Assembly: GCA_039000515.1 (NCBI GenBank)
Contig: JBCFYV010000012.1
Span: forward strand, 41,337,025 to 41,401,024
Direction of reading: 5' to 3'
Length of the DNA stretch: 64,000 bases
DNA from: Timema cristinae
Lineage: Eukaryota; Arthropoda; Insecta; Phasmatodea; Timematidae
Notes under the pieces: generated by a model
What the model was told of the DNA's origin: nothing
What the model saw: only the letters and a program-made list of their open reading frames with translations
Databases searched by the model: none
Translations under genes and position numbers: made by a program
Shown here: one piece after another, positions 42,710 through 53,749 of the stretch
How positions within the stretch are numbered: position 1 is the stretch's first letter
Layout of the letters: each line of letters opens with the position of its first letter

Positions 42710-43640
42710 TTACCTCTGTTTCCCTGGCGTATGGAGGAATTAATTTTGAGGTGGCGACACCATTAAGGCGAATACCATTATCTCCAGATGATTGATGAGA
42801 AACGCAGCTTCTTGGCTCATATCGACAATGTATCGGAGAGCCTTGAGGATTATAAATGGAATAGTCAGTAGAGGGCAGCGGAAGTTCCATATGACCTTGA
42901 AACTATTTAGACATACCATCAGGCGTTGCTTGTGTCCATGGTGGCCACGGAGCAGCCGTGTGGGCTCAGCAACTAAGAGAAGATAGGGCTAAAAGGAAAC
43001 TAGAAGTCTTCAGAGGAAGATCCTCATGAGAATTTCTGAGGTATACAAAACGGTACCAATGAACGCGTTGTACGTCACTCTAGATGTCTGGCCCCTAGAT
43101 TTAGAGGTGCGGAAGAGGGCCGCTTTATATCGGCTCAAGAAAGGTGAATTAGACTGAGTTGCAAAATTGACAGCCAATGGTGTAAGTATCGTGAATTGCA
43201 TAAAATACACTGTCCTGGGGGAGTGGCAAACAAACTCTGAAGAGAGTAACACTGCCATAAGGGCATTCCAGTTATTCCCGAATGTGCAAGAAAGACTGGG
43301 AATGAGGCATCTTCAACCTTTCATGGGGTTTGTCCACTATATTACAAGGATATGGTCCATATCAAGTGTCCCTCTTCAGAAGGAACTTGAGTGAGGCTTA
43401 CTTATGCTCTTGCGAAAAGAAGACGACACTGGAGCACGTGACCTTAGAATGTATATTTACAAACGAAGCAAGAACGGAGCTATTAATGCCTATAGAGGCA
43501 AACGCCATATACATATAACTGAGCGATGTGGACCGGTGGAGATACCTCGACGAGATAGCAAATAGGGTATCGAAGCGGAAAGGAACAGATATTTGGACGA
43601 ACTAAAAGAAAGGATGAGACTAGGACAGTACAGAGACACG
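42710..43640 (+). pseudogene. R1-like LINE reverse transcriptase, C-terminal part
   Basis: In shifting plus-strand frames it reads a thumb region with AVWAQQLREDRAKRKLE. It continues with KILMRISEVYKTVPMNALYV and PLDLEVRKRAALYRLKKG, the characteristic R1-clade block after the polymerase. After a stop come GEWQTNSEESNTAIR and SLFRRNLSEAYLCSCEK, then a zinc knuckle C-S-C with a following H and C (TLEHVTLECIF), and RWRYLDEIANRV, EAERNRYLDELKERMRL. The order matches the end of R1-type ORF2, including the CCHC motif. The YADD-bearing part is missing (5' truncation). At least three frameshifts are present. ORFs on the minus strand (43010-43258, 43483-43965) are shadows. Confidence 0.8.
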
Positions 43641-43899
43641 GGACAGAACAGTTAGGAAGAAATGACGGAGGATGAAGTGACAATGAGGACGACGAAGAAA
43701 ATGAAGTAACATCAGACTTAGACGAGACATTACCAAACTGATGTAGCAAACAAATCCAGAGTTGAGGTTTAAAGGGAGGCTGGACAAGATCCTGATGAAC
43801 TCTGGACACATATAGTGCTTTAGCCGAGTGAAGTTGACTCAGGGATACCACGGTGGTAATCACTGATGAACACAAAGGGTCTGAAATACCGGCTAGAAG

Positions 43900-44131
43900 G
43901 AAAGGAAGATAGAGGAAAATAAAAGAGACGCTGGAGATTGATCCTAACTCAAATAGTCCTGCCACTTGGAATCAAGCATGCATGATGCTGAGCTGGGCCA
44001 TCGAACCCTCCAAGGATGTCGACTGGTCACGGGAGGAAATGACAAAAGAAGAAAAGGAAATCTGTCTCCCTACAAGGAAAAGTTACAGAACTGAAAAGTC
44101 AGAATACATCACTAGATATATGTTAGTTTAA
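43900..44131 (+). CDS. Open frame downstream of the R1-like LINE
   Basis: A plus frame runs from about 43918 (RKIKETLEIDPNSNSPATW) through NQACMMLSWAIEPSKDVDW and EEMTKEEKEICLPTRKSY to a stop at 44129-44131. Its composition is protein-like. It may be a C-terminal extension or 3' region of the LINE, or a separate fragment. No domain was recognised and a frame break separates it from the zinc knuckle. Confidence 0.3.
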
Positions 44132-44614
44132 GTAAATCTAGGTCCTAAAATAATTATAGCGAAAAGAATAACTAAATATGAAAAATGTAACGCCAATAAG
44201 AAAGCAAGAACACATAATAATACACAGTTCAATAAAAGAAAATTAGTGATTTTGCTACATATTAAACGGAGCTGCCAACTCAAATAGGACACCGGCGCTC
44301 CCCAGTGGTGGATAGAGGGGGTGCTCGCCTGCGGTTGATGTCATAGGGGCTCTGAAAACATAGTTCCAGGAAGCAACTGGGAGATCTAGGGGGGCGGGCC
44401 AACTGGCACATGTTGAGGAAAACCGATAATTTAGGGAAATAATATGACAATTAGTTTAGTAGGGATATAGGTTTAAATACCAGATAGTTTATATTAAAAA
44501 AATTTAAATTAAATATTTAGAATGAAGATTGTAAAATAATTGAGCAAAACGTCCTGATTTATAAAAGAATAAGATGTCAGGACAAATGTGTAGAAAGTTG
44601 TAAAAAAAATCTCC
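44132..44614. other. No recognised gene
   Basis: Contains a GC-rich patch at 44270-44410 (CACCGGCGCTCCCCAGTGG type) of unknown nature. Confidence 0.35.
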
Positions 44615-44858
44615 ATGTGGTCGGATGATACGTGAGAATGATTATGGTGGAAAGAGCAGAGGGGACCTATCAGTTTATGTGGGTTCCGAACCACGGTAGG
44701 GGCTTGAAATTCCACACATTCACAAATCGTGAAAGCACACACTTGGCAGAGGTGAAGGAAGGATTTGGTGATCAGATAAAGCTGTGCTGGGATGGAATTT
44801 GAGCCCCAGATTACTAACATAGAAGTCTGACACCTTACCCCTAGACCACCAGGTCCCC
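44615..44858 (-). mobile_element. SINE-A copy 5, minus strand, tail missing
   Basis: The head at right reads TTACCCCTAGACCACCAGGT, the B-box GGAATTTGAGCCCCAG is degenerate, and the body continues to about 44615. The shared 3' tail is lost. The minus ORF 44509-44820 is a by-product. Confidence 0.8.
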
Positions 44859-44877
44859 TTTTGTCAAAAGATTATGA

Positions 44878-45700
44878 ATAAAATAAATGGTACGGAATTA
44901 CCCACGGACTTTCTCACTCCATTGATTAAAAATCCGGCCCAGGCTCCGGTCAGATGCGTAAGTTATCCCTTTTTATCATGTCCCCGAAGCTATTTGAGAT
45001 ATGAAATTACTTGTCATTGCAAATATGTAGGCCTATTTATAATATAAATATTTTATTTAAAACATATTTTCATAAAACCATTAAATTTCAAAGCATTTAT
45101 ATATTTATTTTTTATCTTTTCGAACACTAAAGGTAAAGTATTGCGACCGTAAAAACATCCAACCCGTTTATTCTAACGTTTAATAACCACCCGAACCCTA
45201 AAAAGTGGTTTTTTGCAATGCCGATATGATGTGTGTCTGTTTAACCTTAAAATAAAGAGTCGTTTAGTAAAGGACAAAAAGAGAAAACATCGATTTTCTC
45301 AAAATATGCTCTAACAATTTTGATTAAAATTCGTATCTAGGCGTTGATTAAGTTTATAAACAAAATGGCAAGTTTCATTTATCTATGAAAATGACTTTTA
45401 GGTAGTTTACAAAAGTGGAAATTTCCTTAGCTCCACAACTATTTGAGATACTAAATAACTTATCTTTGTAAAATTGTAAGACTATTAAAAATAAAATAGC
45501 TTTTATTAGAAATATATCTTTATTAAAAGTCGACATTTTAACACGAAGTATTGACCCTTGTGGACCCAATATCGATCTTTTTTTTGGACCAATATATACC
45601 AGTGAGGACTTTAATTCTTCAAAAAGAAAATCATAAAATTTAAATCCGAGAGTCAAAAAATGTTCATCGCAAGTATAATGCAATTTTTGCACGGGTTTGC
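44878..45700 (+). repeat. Repeat family F, copy 2
   Basis: It begins AAATAAATGGTACGGAAT then CACGGACTTTCTC, the same end as the array at 56730. Interior blocks such as GCTATTTGAGATATGAAATT and AAAATCGATTTTCTC-like phrases are inverted relative to parts of that array, consistent with an element whose halves are inverted copies. ORF 45375-45692 is not gene-like. Confidence 0.5.
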
Positions 45701-46300
45701 TTGTGTATATTATTTATTTTCACATATACTACGAATTTTGAATAAATATCTACTTTTTAAACAATAGATTGAGAAAGTCCGTATGGAGTTCTGTACAATT
45801 TATTTTATTCATATCCTCAAATTTGGGAATACATTATTGCGAGATAATTCCTGGCTTTTTTTTTTTTTATTTAAATTGCTTACAAAAATACATCCAAAAA
45901 CTCTGATCTCGTTTCTGTCTCATTTATTAATAGTTTAACTTCTATTCTTCAAGAGCACTAATGTTTTCAGAACGATCCTAGCACAAATTAAGAGCTGATT
46001 ATCGTTGCAATAAATAGCACTGGCATTGCCAGTCCCACTCATTCCGGGGTTCCCTAGAGATGCAATGACACTTTCGTTTCTACGAGTATATGCGATAGTT
46101 CAGAGCCGTCGCAATTATACAAGTTTTAACATGTCGTCCGTGTGAACTTTTTTATTACTGATTCTTCTACTCATCCGATTTTTATTTGTTTATTTATTTA
46201 ATCTTATGCAGCTAAGGTGTAACACCTAGTATTACTTTTAACTAATTCTTACGCTTATGTATTAATTATGTTATTGTTTTCAGGGGGGGCATTAAGCATT
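45701..46300. other. No recognised gene
   Basis: AT-rich sequence. A short SINE-tail-like phrase (TACGCTTATGTATTAATTATG, 46250-46270) is present without a body. Confidence 0.35.
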
Positions 46301-46304
46301 ATAT

Positions 46305-46440
46305 AAGCACCTTAAAGGGGGAAGGGTATTTGAGCTTTTCTTATTTTTGCTGACAAGGGGGAGAGGTTTTCAGAACAATGCTTACGTAAGACAGAGAAAG
46401 ACGGGCAAAATTGGGGAGGAGGGGGGGGCAGCTCATTGCA
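46305..46440. repeat. Short repeat shared with 46960-47065
   Basis: TTCTTATTTTTGCTGACAAGG, a G-rich run and AATGCTTACGTAAG recur in the same order at 46975-47055 (TTGCTTATTTTTGCTTACAA, G-rich, ATTGCTTACGTAATA). Probably one end of a DNA transposon family. ORF 46312-46602 on the minus strand reads through it and lacks a domain. Confidence 0.45.
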
Positions 46441-46866
46441 AATCACTTGGACTTTGGGAAGCAATGAAGATACTGAGTGGCTAAATGAGGAAGAAGTGGA
46501 GAAGCCTAGAGAAGTAAGCCAAAGCTTTGAGTGACCTAGGCCACCAAATAGAAACATAACAATTGGAAAGTGTTGGAACGTGGATTCAAAGATCTTGGTC
46601 ATCGGATTAAATGAAGTTTAGGTTTTATTTTATAAATTTAATATTAATGTATTTACTAATAATACTTTTTTTATAACTTCAATTAAAAGTAGATTACTTT
46701 TTTAACTTATATACAGTTATCACTTATTTTAATTTTACCTGTTCAATAAATTTAAATTCATAGTACACCAGTGTTGATTGTCAATTATTTATCATTATTA
46801 ATTTACACAACTGTGTTAATAATTACCACCAATTTATAAATTGCATGAATTTTTATTTTTTTTATC

Positions 46867-47260
46867 ATCGCGTCTTACTACCTGTTCAGACAGACTATCA
46901 GCAAAATTGTATGAAAAAAGAATGTTACTCTTGTGAACAAATTAAAAGTATTGACAGATCTTACGGAAGCAAGGGGAGGGGGTTCAGATATTTGCTTATT
47001 TTTGCTTACAAGGGAGGAGGGGTTAAACAAATGACCCAAATTGCTTACGTAATACTTGAACGCCACTTGGGGATAGAAAGTTGAATTTAGAGAAGTATAC
47101 CTACATTTGCGTGAGGAGAGGGGAGAGTAATTTAGGAAAAAACACTTTCAATAAACCAGACCTTGATTCGAAATCGAATCTCCCTGTCACCGTCAACGGC
47201 AATCCCCAGTCGATTGTGAGGGTGACTGCCTTAGGCTAGTATACACTAGGAACAAAGTCG
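46867..47260 (-). mobile_element. SINE-B copy 15, interrupted
   Basis: The tail at left (TCGCGTCTTACTACCTGTTC) is separated from the body (from about 47066) and the head/B-box (CCTTGATTCGAAATCGAATC near 47160) by about 170 bp. That insert ends in the TTGCTTACGTAATA repeat. Some SINE sequence is missing at the junction, so the insertion was not a clean target duplication. Confidence 0.6.
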
Positions 47261-47504
47261 CGTGACAATATATATAGGGACTGTCTAGAGATTGTCAAGA
47301 GACAGTTGCGAGACTTTATATCTTGATTAGATATAAATACTTTCGCATGTCCACTCTATTACTAAATCAGAGCGAATCTCTCTCCAAGGGTAGTCAAGCT
47401 GATCTTTTCGATATACGCGTGAAACTTTGGTGTACTGAGAGTTATTTTCGGAAAGCATCAGTGCTGGGCTCAATCGTTCTTATACATTATTATATTATAC
47501 TACT

Positions 47505-47720
47505 ATAAAGCCACATGGCTGACTCACTCACTGAAATTAATGTTTACCCACTTCCAGATGAGCTAGAAACTTGAAATTTGGCAAACTTATAGCTTCTAGC
47601 CTGTAACCGACGGGGCATTTCCAGAAAGTTAAACATTTTAATTTTTAGCCCCCGAAAAAAATGGAACAATTTTAAAGTTGGTGTGGACCTTTTTTTTCGG
47701 AGGTCTCTTGTGGCTAAACG
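47505..47720 (+). mobile_element. Possible Helitron-like 5' segment
   Basis: ACTATAAAGCCACATGGCTG followed by ACTCACTCACTGAAATTAAT and GAGCTAGAAACTTGAAATTTGG has the block order of some Helitron-type 5' regions. No TC start with a clean flank or 3' hairpin was found. Confidence 0.3.
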
Positions 47721-47849
47721 GTAAGACTGATCAAAAAACAGCTCTGGAATTACATTAGTTTACATCCACTTGCAAATAAAACAAAGCGAAAGCAAAGTGA
47801 GCTACGAATATAAGATGATATGAGGTTCAGAAACTTTACAGTGAGCACG

Positions 47850-48275
47850 CCAAATGATTTTTAAGTGTCACTTATGCAGCAGAAACATGGACATTGAATG
47901 TAAGAGAGACCAGGAAAGTAGAGGCCATAGGAATGAACTTTGTGAGGAGTATGCCAATTGCAATGAGGAGAAACAAGATTAGGAATGCAAATAGCCAGGA
48001 AAGAGGAGTACAGGGCGTACAAGAGATAGTAGAGGAAGCAAGAATGAGATAATATGGGCATATAATGGGGATGAATAAAGAGAGGATACCAAAGAAATGA
48101 TGAAAAAAATTATGTAGGAAAAAGACCCCAAGAAAAAATGGGAGAAGCAAGACAACATAAAGTGTCCAAATGAGAGGAGAAGAATGGAAGAAATTAAAGT
48201 AGGAGGTATGGTAGAAGGATAGAGGAAGATGGAGGCATTTTACTAAACTGACCCAGCCACAGACTGGAAAAAGTT
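47850..48275 (+). pseudogene. Third LINE: reverse-transcriptase C-terminus
   Basis: A plus frame reads TYAAETWTLNVRETRKVEAI and GMNFVRSMPIAMRRNKIRN, then VQEIVEEARMR, a stop, YGHIMGMNKERIPKK, and basic residues up to about 48275, where a (GATTATT)-type tail begins. The ETWTL...R(R/L)RWYGHV...R order is the conserved C-terminus of many arthropod non-LTR ORF2 proteins. It is 5'-truncated just downstream of the polymerase, with several stops. The minus ORFs 47861-48061 and 47872-48150 are shadows. Confidence 0.75.
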
Positions 48276-48413
48276 GATGATTATTATTATAATTTCAAAT
48301 GTTTGATGTAAAATTAGCAAAATTAAACATAAATATTTATACCAACTATTCTTACATCATTCAGACTAGTTTTCACCCTTCGCTTTCTTGCCAGTGGGGA
48401 ATCGTTTACAAGC

Positions 48414-49090
48414 CTGGGCCTGGATTCACTAACGAGTGAAATTCTGCTCTAGCGCAAGTCTAGATATGGCGTAACTCTGCACCCGAGATACTCCCAAAGA
48501 TGCGCCTTATTATTTGCTCCATTTTCGTATTCACTCATTATTTAGTATTTATTTTTGTTATTAGTTTAAATCTTAAGTTCCGTTAATAAATTGTTTATAG
48601 AAACTTTAAAACTTATTTTAAAGTTATACTAACTGCCATATTTAGTGACGAGATGTCTTTGGACTTGGAGGAATACAAACCTCTTTGGATCGTAGTTTTG
48701 TTTTGTAATACTGCAAGAAATGCCACTGCGTTGTTTTAATGTAATAATTCAACAATAAAAGGTACGTAATTGTTTTGTTACCACTGTCTAAATTGAAACA
48801 AATTTTGTGCTTGACAGATGTTATGTTATTTTAATTTCTTCATTATTAATTGGAGTACAGTTAGGTAACTAATTGTATTTTAAGCCAATGCAATAATATG
48901 CCGCCATTAAATTTATTAAAGTGTCAATAATGATTGTAATAGTTGCGCCTACTCTTGAGTGGTGGCAAATAAAAGGAGCAACTTTGCTCTCAAATTGCGC
49001 CTGCTCCTTTTAGTATATAGGGATTTGGGCATATTTTTCAAACTGGTACCGGCGCAACTATTTGCTCGCGTTGGTGTTTACTTTCAGGAT
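48414..49090. mobile_element. Candidate DNA transposon with diverged inverted ends
   Basis: The left end reads CCTGGATTCACTAACGAG and the right end, inverted, CCTGAAAGTAAACACCAACG with a following GCGAGCAAAT/GAGTGAAAT block. GCGCAA and TTTGCTC motifs appear near both ends. The match is weak and no target duplication was established. Confidence 0.3.
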
Positions 49091-49932
49091 TGAGAAGCAA
49101 TCCATATAAAAAAAAATCCAGAAGCATTTAAGCTCCTTATTCAACACACCGATAAACATTTACAAGCAGTTTTAAGAATTTCAACAACTAAATTTAAAAT
49201 GATAAAAGTTTTGAATAGATTGAATTTATCTCATTAAGTTTTGTTTTATTGAAGAATCACTTAATTATTTTTATATATTGTCTTCCTTTTTATGTTGTTT
49301 ATAATATAAAAATATATGATAATTGTGTCTTTAAATTTTTTTGTTTTTTTTTGTGGCCCATTCTAATAACCAAGCCCTCGATGTGACTCTTCAGTCCAAA
49401 TAATTGCGCGGGGCTGATAAGTATTAGTACGTTGGCATTATTCTTAGGATAGTTCTATACACACCAGCCTACACTTTAGTGGCGCACCTGTAGAGGGGCA
49501 AGTGGAGCATCCCCCCCCCCCCCCAAGTCCCATTTCCTTCTTTTCATTTCCACTTTCCCATGCATAGGACCAAATGTAATTTTAACATTATCTTAGATAT
49601 AAAACGTACAACTGTAATATAGTGCACTGAAAATGTGTCGAGCACATAAGGACAATTTTTAAGATCAGGGTTACGAATTGATAACATATATAAAAATTTC
49701 CCCTTAAATTTACAATAGGAAAAAAGTACAAGCTTCTCTAAATACCATCCCCACCCTTCTCAGAATATACCGTGGCAAGATCATTTCCTGTACTTAAAAC
49801 ACAAAAACGCCGTTGCAAGAACTTGACTAATACTATTGAGCATAATTCGAAAATTAAGGGTTAAGATTTTAAGTTCATGAGAATATTGGTTACGTTTTGT
49901 TTCCCGCATAGTAAAAAGATGTTTAAATATGG
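49091..49932. other. No recognised gene; poly-C run
   Basis: A pure C run of about 16 bases at 49510-49525 is a likely length-polymorphic or assembly-sensitive site. The rest is unassigned. Confidence 0.4.
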
Positions 49933-50202
49933 GAGACCTGGTGGTCTAGGGGTAAGGTGTCAGACTTCTGTGCTGGCGGCCGGGGTTCAATCCTCGGTCA
50001 CGGCATAGATTTATCTGATTACCAAACCCTTCCTTCACCTCTGACAAGATATCTTGTGAATGTGGGGAATGCCAGGCCTCCACCGTGGTTCGGATTCCAC
50101 GTTAAACTGTAGGTCCTTCATTTCATCTCACAATCACCCTACCATTACACATTAGCGTAAGTGCGTATAACCCGAACGGGTAGTAAGACGCGGTGCTAAT
50201 AA
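49933..50202 (+). mobile_element. SINE-A copy 6, full length, with target duplication
   Basis: The head GGTGGTCTAGGGGTAAGG, B-box GGGGTTCAATCCTCGG, body and shared tail (CCGAACGGGTAGTAAGACGC) are well kept. The triplet tail is only two units long. The duplication TTTAAATATGG lies at 49922-49932 and 50203-50213. Confidence 0.95.
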
Positions 50203-50580
50203 TTTAAATATGGTTTGGTATTTATTATAAGATCCAAAACAATAAAATGATCTCGAATAGTGTTTAAAAAAGAGCAATTTTAACTATCTAAGAATGAGCT
50301 TTGGTGAAAGTATTTTTCAAATAATGGGTTTTGATGTTCAATTTATTCAAAAAATGTGTTTTGATGTTCATTTTAGCAAATAGTAACACAATACTTACAC
50401 ATAAGTTAAGCTTTGTGTTTATTTTACCGCTTAATTTTGAGGATATAATATTTAAAAGTATTGTTTTTTTACCCCCTATATCTTTTCACATGCTTACAAA
50501 TACAGTAAATTCAATTATGTTTCCAGGTTTATAATTAATTTTGAGGTAATGATATTTCAAAAAACCGTAACATTTGAGTA
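50203..50580. other. No recognised features
   Basis: AT-rich. The ORF at 50331-50534 has no motif. Confidence 0.4.
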
Positions 50581-50589
50581 CCACATCTA

Positions 50590-50644
50590 TATTTTCACAT
50601 TATCTCTCTCTATCAGACTCTCTCAAGCTCTCACACACTCTCCT

Positions 50645-50677
<33 letters not shown>

Positions 50678-51620
50678 ACGCTCTTTAAAACACTCTTCCT
50701 AATATAATCTGTTCTCATTCTCTCTCTCATACTTTATCCCTTTCTCTCACACTCTCTCTAGCCACACAAACCCTCTATATCTCACAATTTCTCTCACACT
50801 ATCTTAATTATACTCTCTCTCTTAAACTCTCTTCTAACCACTATCTCTTTGTCAAACGCTCTCTCTCGAACGTTCTATCTCTTGAACTCTCTCTCACAAA
50901 CGCCCTTTCTCTCAAACGCTCTCTTTCAAACACCCTTTATCTCAGATTCTCTGACTCAGTCTCTCAATCTCACTCTCACTCTATAAAACTCTCTGACTCA
51001 AATCTCTTTATCTCATACTCTGAATCTCAAACTCACTCAAACCCACTCTCTCTCTCAAACTCTCTTTTTATCAAACTCACTATTTTAATTTTGTTTCTAG
51101 CTCTTTCTCTCAAACACTCTATATCTCTTAAATTCTCTTTCTAGCTCTCTCTCAATCTAATTGTCACTTTCTTAATTTATCTATCCCTCTCTAACTTTCT
51201 CTCACATGCCTCACGTTTTCTCTTTCTTTCACACAATATCTCTTCCAAAATTGTACACGCTCTCTTTCTCTCTCTCACACACTTCCTTCATACACTTTAT
51301 CACGCATTCTTCCTTACAAATTCTCCTTTTATCTCTCACTCACACACCCTCACACACACACACACACACTTTTTCTCTTTTCCCAGCATTTCTATCTCAC
51401 ACATATATACTCTCACCATCACTCGCTCATAATAACTTGATCTCTTTCAATTGCTATTATCAGTCTCTTACTTTCACTTTCTCCCACCTCACCTCACACT
51501 CTCATTTTCACACTCACACTCTCTTTCTCACACTCACACACACTTATACAATCACACATTCAAACCCATACTCATTTTTACTATCACATTTTATCACTCT
51601 CTCTATCATATATCTTATAT
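50590..51620 (+). repeat. Kilobase CT/CA low-complexity tract
   Basis: About 1 kb is dominated by CTCTCT, CACACA and TCTCAAAC words with few purines other than A. Pure (CA)n runs occur near 50648 and 51350. The 153-codon ORF at 51206-51667 is made of H/T/S/L/F from this simple sequence and is not a gene. Confidence 0.95.
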
Positions 51621-52399
51621 ATAATTTGATAAGCCTGTTTACAGTAATAGAAATTACGAGGAAATGACTGAACAGATGTTGACAAGTGAACACTCATTTT
51701 ATATATTATGGAATCAGGATGCCAGTAAAAATAGTGGCCTAAAACTAAAACCCAATTTTCCTGGCGAATTTTCCATCTTTTCCTTCTGTGTGGGCAGTGG
51801 TTCATCTGTACAATCATTCTTTGTCTACATCACCAAGGAAACCATGATTTGTGTAGCTGTATATTAATAAATAAAATATTTTTGTTTGTTTAAAAATAAT
51901 ATCAGCTCAATCGTTGTTACTTGAGTGGTTTGGCCCAACGAGTAGATACAGACCTGGGAGGGGAGTTATTTTAAAGTTCTCATCGGGGCATGAAAGGGGA
52001 AAATATACGTTTTGATTCAAATTACACACCAAAAACTGAATATCTAAGTAAAATTGATAGGAGTAAACTTTTAACTTAAAAGTGATTGAGGGCTTATTAT
52101 ATAGTCCTAGCTCCTTTCCCAATAAAATTTTAAAATACACTTTAGTGCAATAATCAGCAGCTATCCCTGCAATGGCCCACTAATCAAGTCATAGGTTAAC
52201 AGGTGGCCCGATAGTGTGCTTGGGACCGCACTATCGGTCCACTAAGCATTCACTAACGTTCCTGCTATACCGATCATACTCTCGGAAAGTATATCGTAAG
52301 TTCACTTAATTGCCCTGGCCTTGTATAGTATAGAATCATAACTGGAGCCAACAAGCTGTCATGACATAATATATTCTTTCACTAAATAAATTTTCATAG
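51621..52399. other. Unassigned; short ORF with AATAAA, and a perfect hairpin
   Basis: A 67-codon plus ORF (51664-51867) ends just before TTAATAAATAAAATA. At 52209-52236 CCGATAGTG and CACTATCGG form a perfect hairpin. Neither could be assigned. Confidence 0.35.
52208..52238. repeat. Hairpin (inverted repeat)
   Basis: Nine-base arms CCGATAGTG / CACTATCGG are separated by about 11 bases (TGCTTGGGACC). There is no T-run after it, so no terminator role is suggested. It may mark a transposon end. Confidence 0.7.
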
Positions 52400-52590
52400 G
52401 AATAGACTAATCTGATAAACTAGAACAGTTATCATATTTTATCTTATTTCAAGTATTCATTAGTCAGCTCCTGCTATATGCATCTATTGCTTTAATAATA
52501 TAATAATACTATATTTTAGTAAAATACTATCATTGTTGGCAAAGTAAAAGTTTGTATTTTCTAAAAGGATCTTTATATGAATTAGGACTT
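52400..52590 (+). repeat. Repeat family D, copy 4
   Basis: Matches AGTAAAATACTATCATTGTT, TGGCAAAGTAAAAGTTTG and TATTTTCTAAAAGGATC in family order. The ends are not resolved. Confidence 0.4.
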
Positions 52591-52659
52591 TTCTTAAAGA
52601 TATACACCGACTAAGTTTCAATAATATTTGACATTGTTTTTTAATTTAAAGGGATGATA

Positions 52660-53010
52660 AAATAGCGATGACCAAGGACAATGGGCTGCAGGTGTCTAAA
52701 GAGACAGTTGAATTGCAGCCTCACATTTTTAGATCCACATAAGAATTGCAGCTCATGCTGTTGACCTAACCTCTCCTAATCTAACCTAATAAACCTTCAA
52801 ATTTTTGCCAAAACCATTAAACGACAAGAACTGAAGAAGTTTGGATATTACGAGGGATATCGACAAGCTACGATAGTAGTTTCTGTCTGAAATTATGCCT
52901 CTATCTCAAGTGAGTGAGCCGCAATTCGTAAATGTCTCTCAAAAATCAGGGACGCAACTCGTACACTATTTAAGATTAGGCCGCCACTCACCTATACAGG
53001 GACAGCGAAC
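52660..53010 (-). repeat. Repeat family E, copy 2 (uninterrupted)
   Basis: Reverse complement of 26567-26905 plus 27444-27500. It carries GAATTGCAGC/GCCGCAATTCG motifs at several positions and CCAAAACCATTAAACGACAA. It shows the pre-insertion state of the Harbinger-like target in copy 1. Confidence 0.75.
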
Positions 53011-53429
53011 AGGGTAAAGGCGGGGCTATACATATTTATTTCATTAATTTCATCACTTTAATATTTAAAAATGTTAGGAGCTATTTATTTAAAGTGAAAC
53101 CTTGTCATATAAAATTTCTTCAACTAGTTATACACTCCTGAGTGGCAATCCATTTCACATTATGAAAATTTTCACCCCAAACGCTTCTTTCTACTTGTAC
53201 GATTCTGAATAGCAATAAAAAGGGAAAGAATGGTTTATTCAGTTTCCCTCTACTTAAAATGATCATTATCATCTCCACCCCAAACGTCTAGAGCTAGAAT
53301 TCAATAAATTCCCCTCCCTCCTCGTTTTATTCCGCATACGACCATTATATTGCGTTTTTCACGCGTAATCTTACTGTATATAGTCTGGTCATAAAAACAC
53401 GGAAGCTTTTATAAGATATTAAGCCAGTA

Positions 53430-53600
53430 TCGATTGGTACGCATACTGAACGTCGGGCTTGTCTAGTCTGGTTTGCTGGTGGCGAGGAATTAGGTTTCGA
53501 ATCCCAACCAGGTGTATCAAAGCGGTTTTTTCTAAACAGTATTTCCTTCTCCCTAAACGAAATGTGGGTTCATTTACTTTAAATTATACTTTTCTCATAC
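53430..53600 (+). mobile_element. SINE-B copy 16, tail missing
   Basis: The degenerate head is followed by B-box AGGTTTCGAATCCCAACC, then AAGCGGTTTTTTCTAAAC and TTCTCCCTAAACGAAATG in SINE-B order. It stops before the shared tail. Confidence 0.55.
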
Positions 53601-53749
53601 AGTGATGTACCCAGTGGGGAGGAAACAAGCTGGGCATTTGTTCCCATCCCCAAGACCATAAATAATGTTATTAAAGTTTTGAATCAAATGAAGTATAAAT
53701 AAATTTAATATATAAGCTACATTCTAACCTGAAACTTACTATTTGATTT

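Noticed and set aside
43483..43965. 160-codon minus-strand ORF, the longest in the window
   Set aside because: Antisense to the R1-like LINE. Composition is dominated by S, L, F and V from the reverse complement, and it has no motif.
47872..48150. 92-codon hydrophobic minus ORF resembling a membrane protein
   Set aside because: Antisense shadow of the third LINE's reverse-transcriptase C-terminus.
51206..51667. 153-codon plus-strand ORF
   Set aside because: Encoded by the CT/CA simple-sequence tract. Its His/Thr/Ser repeats are a composition effect.
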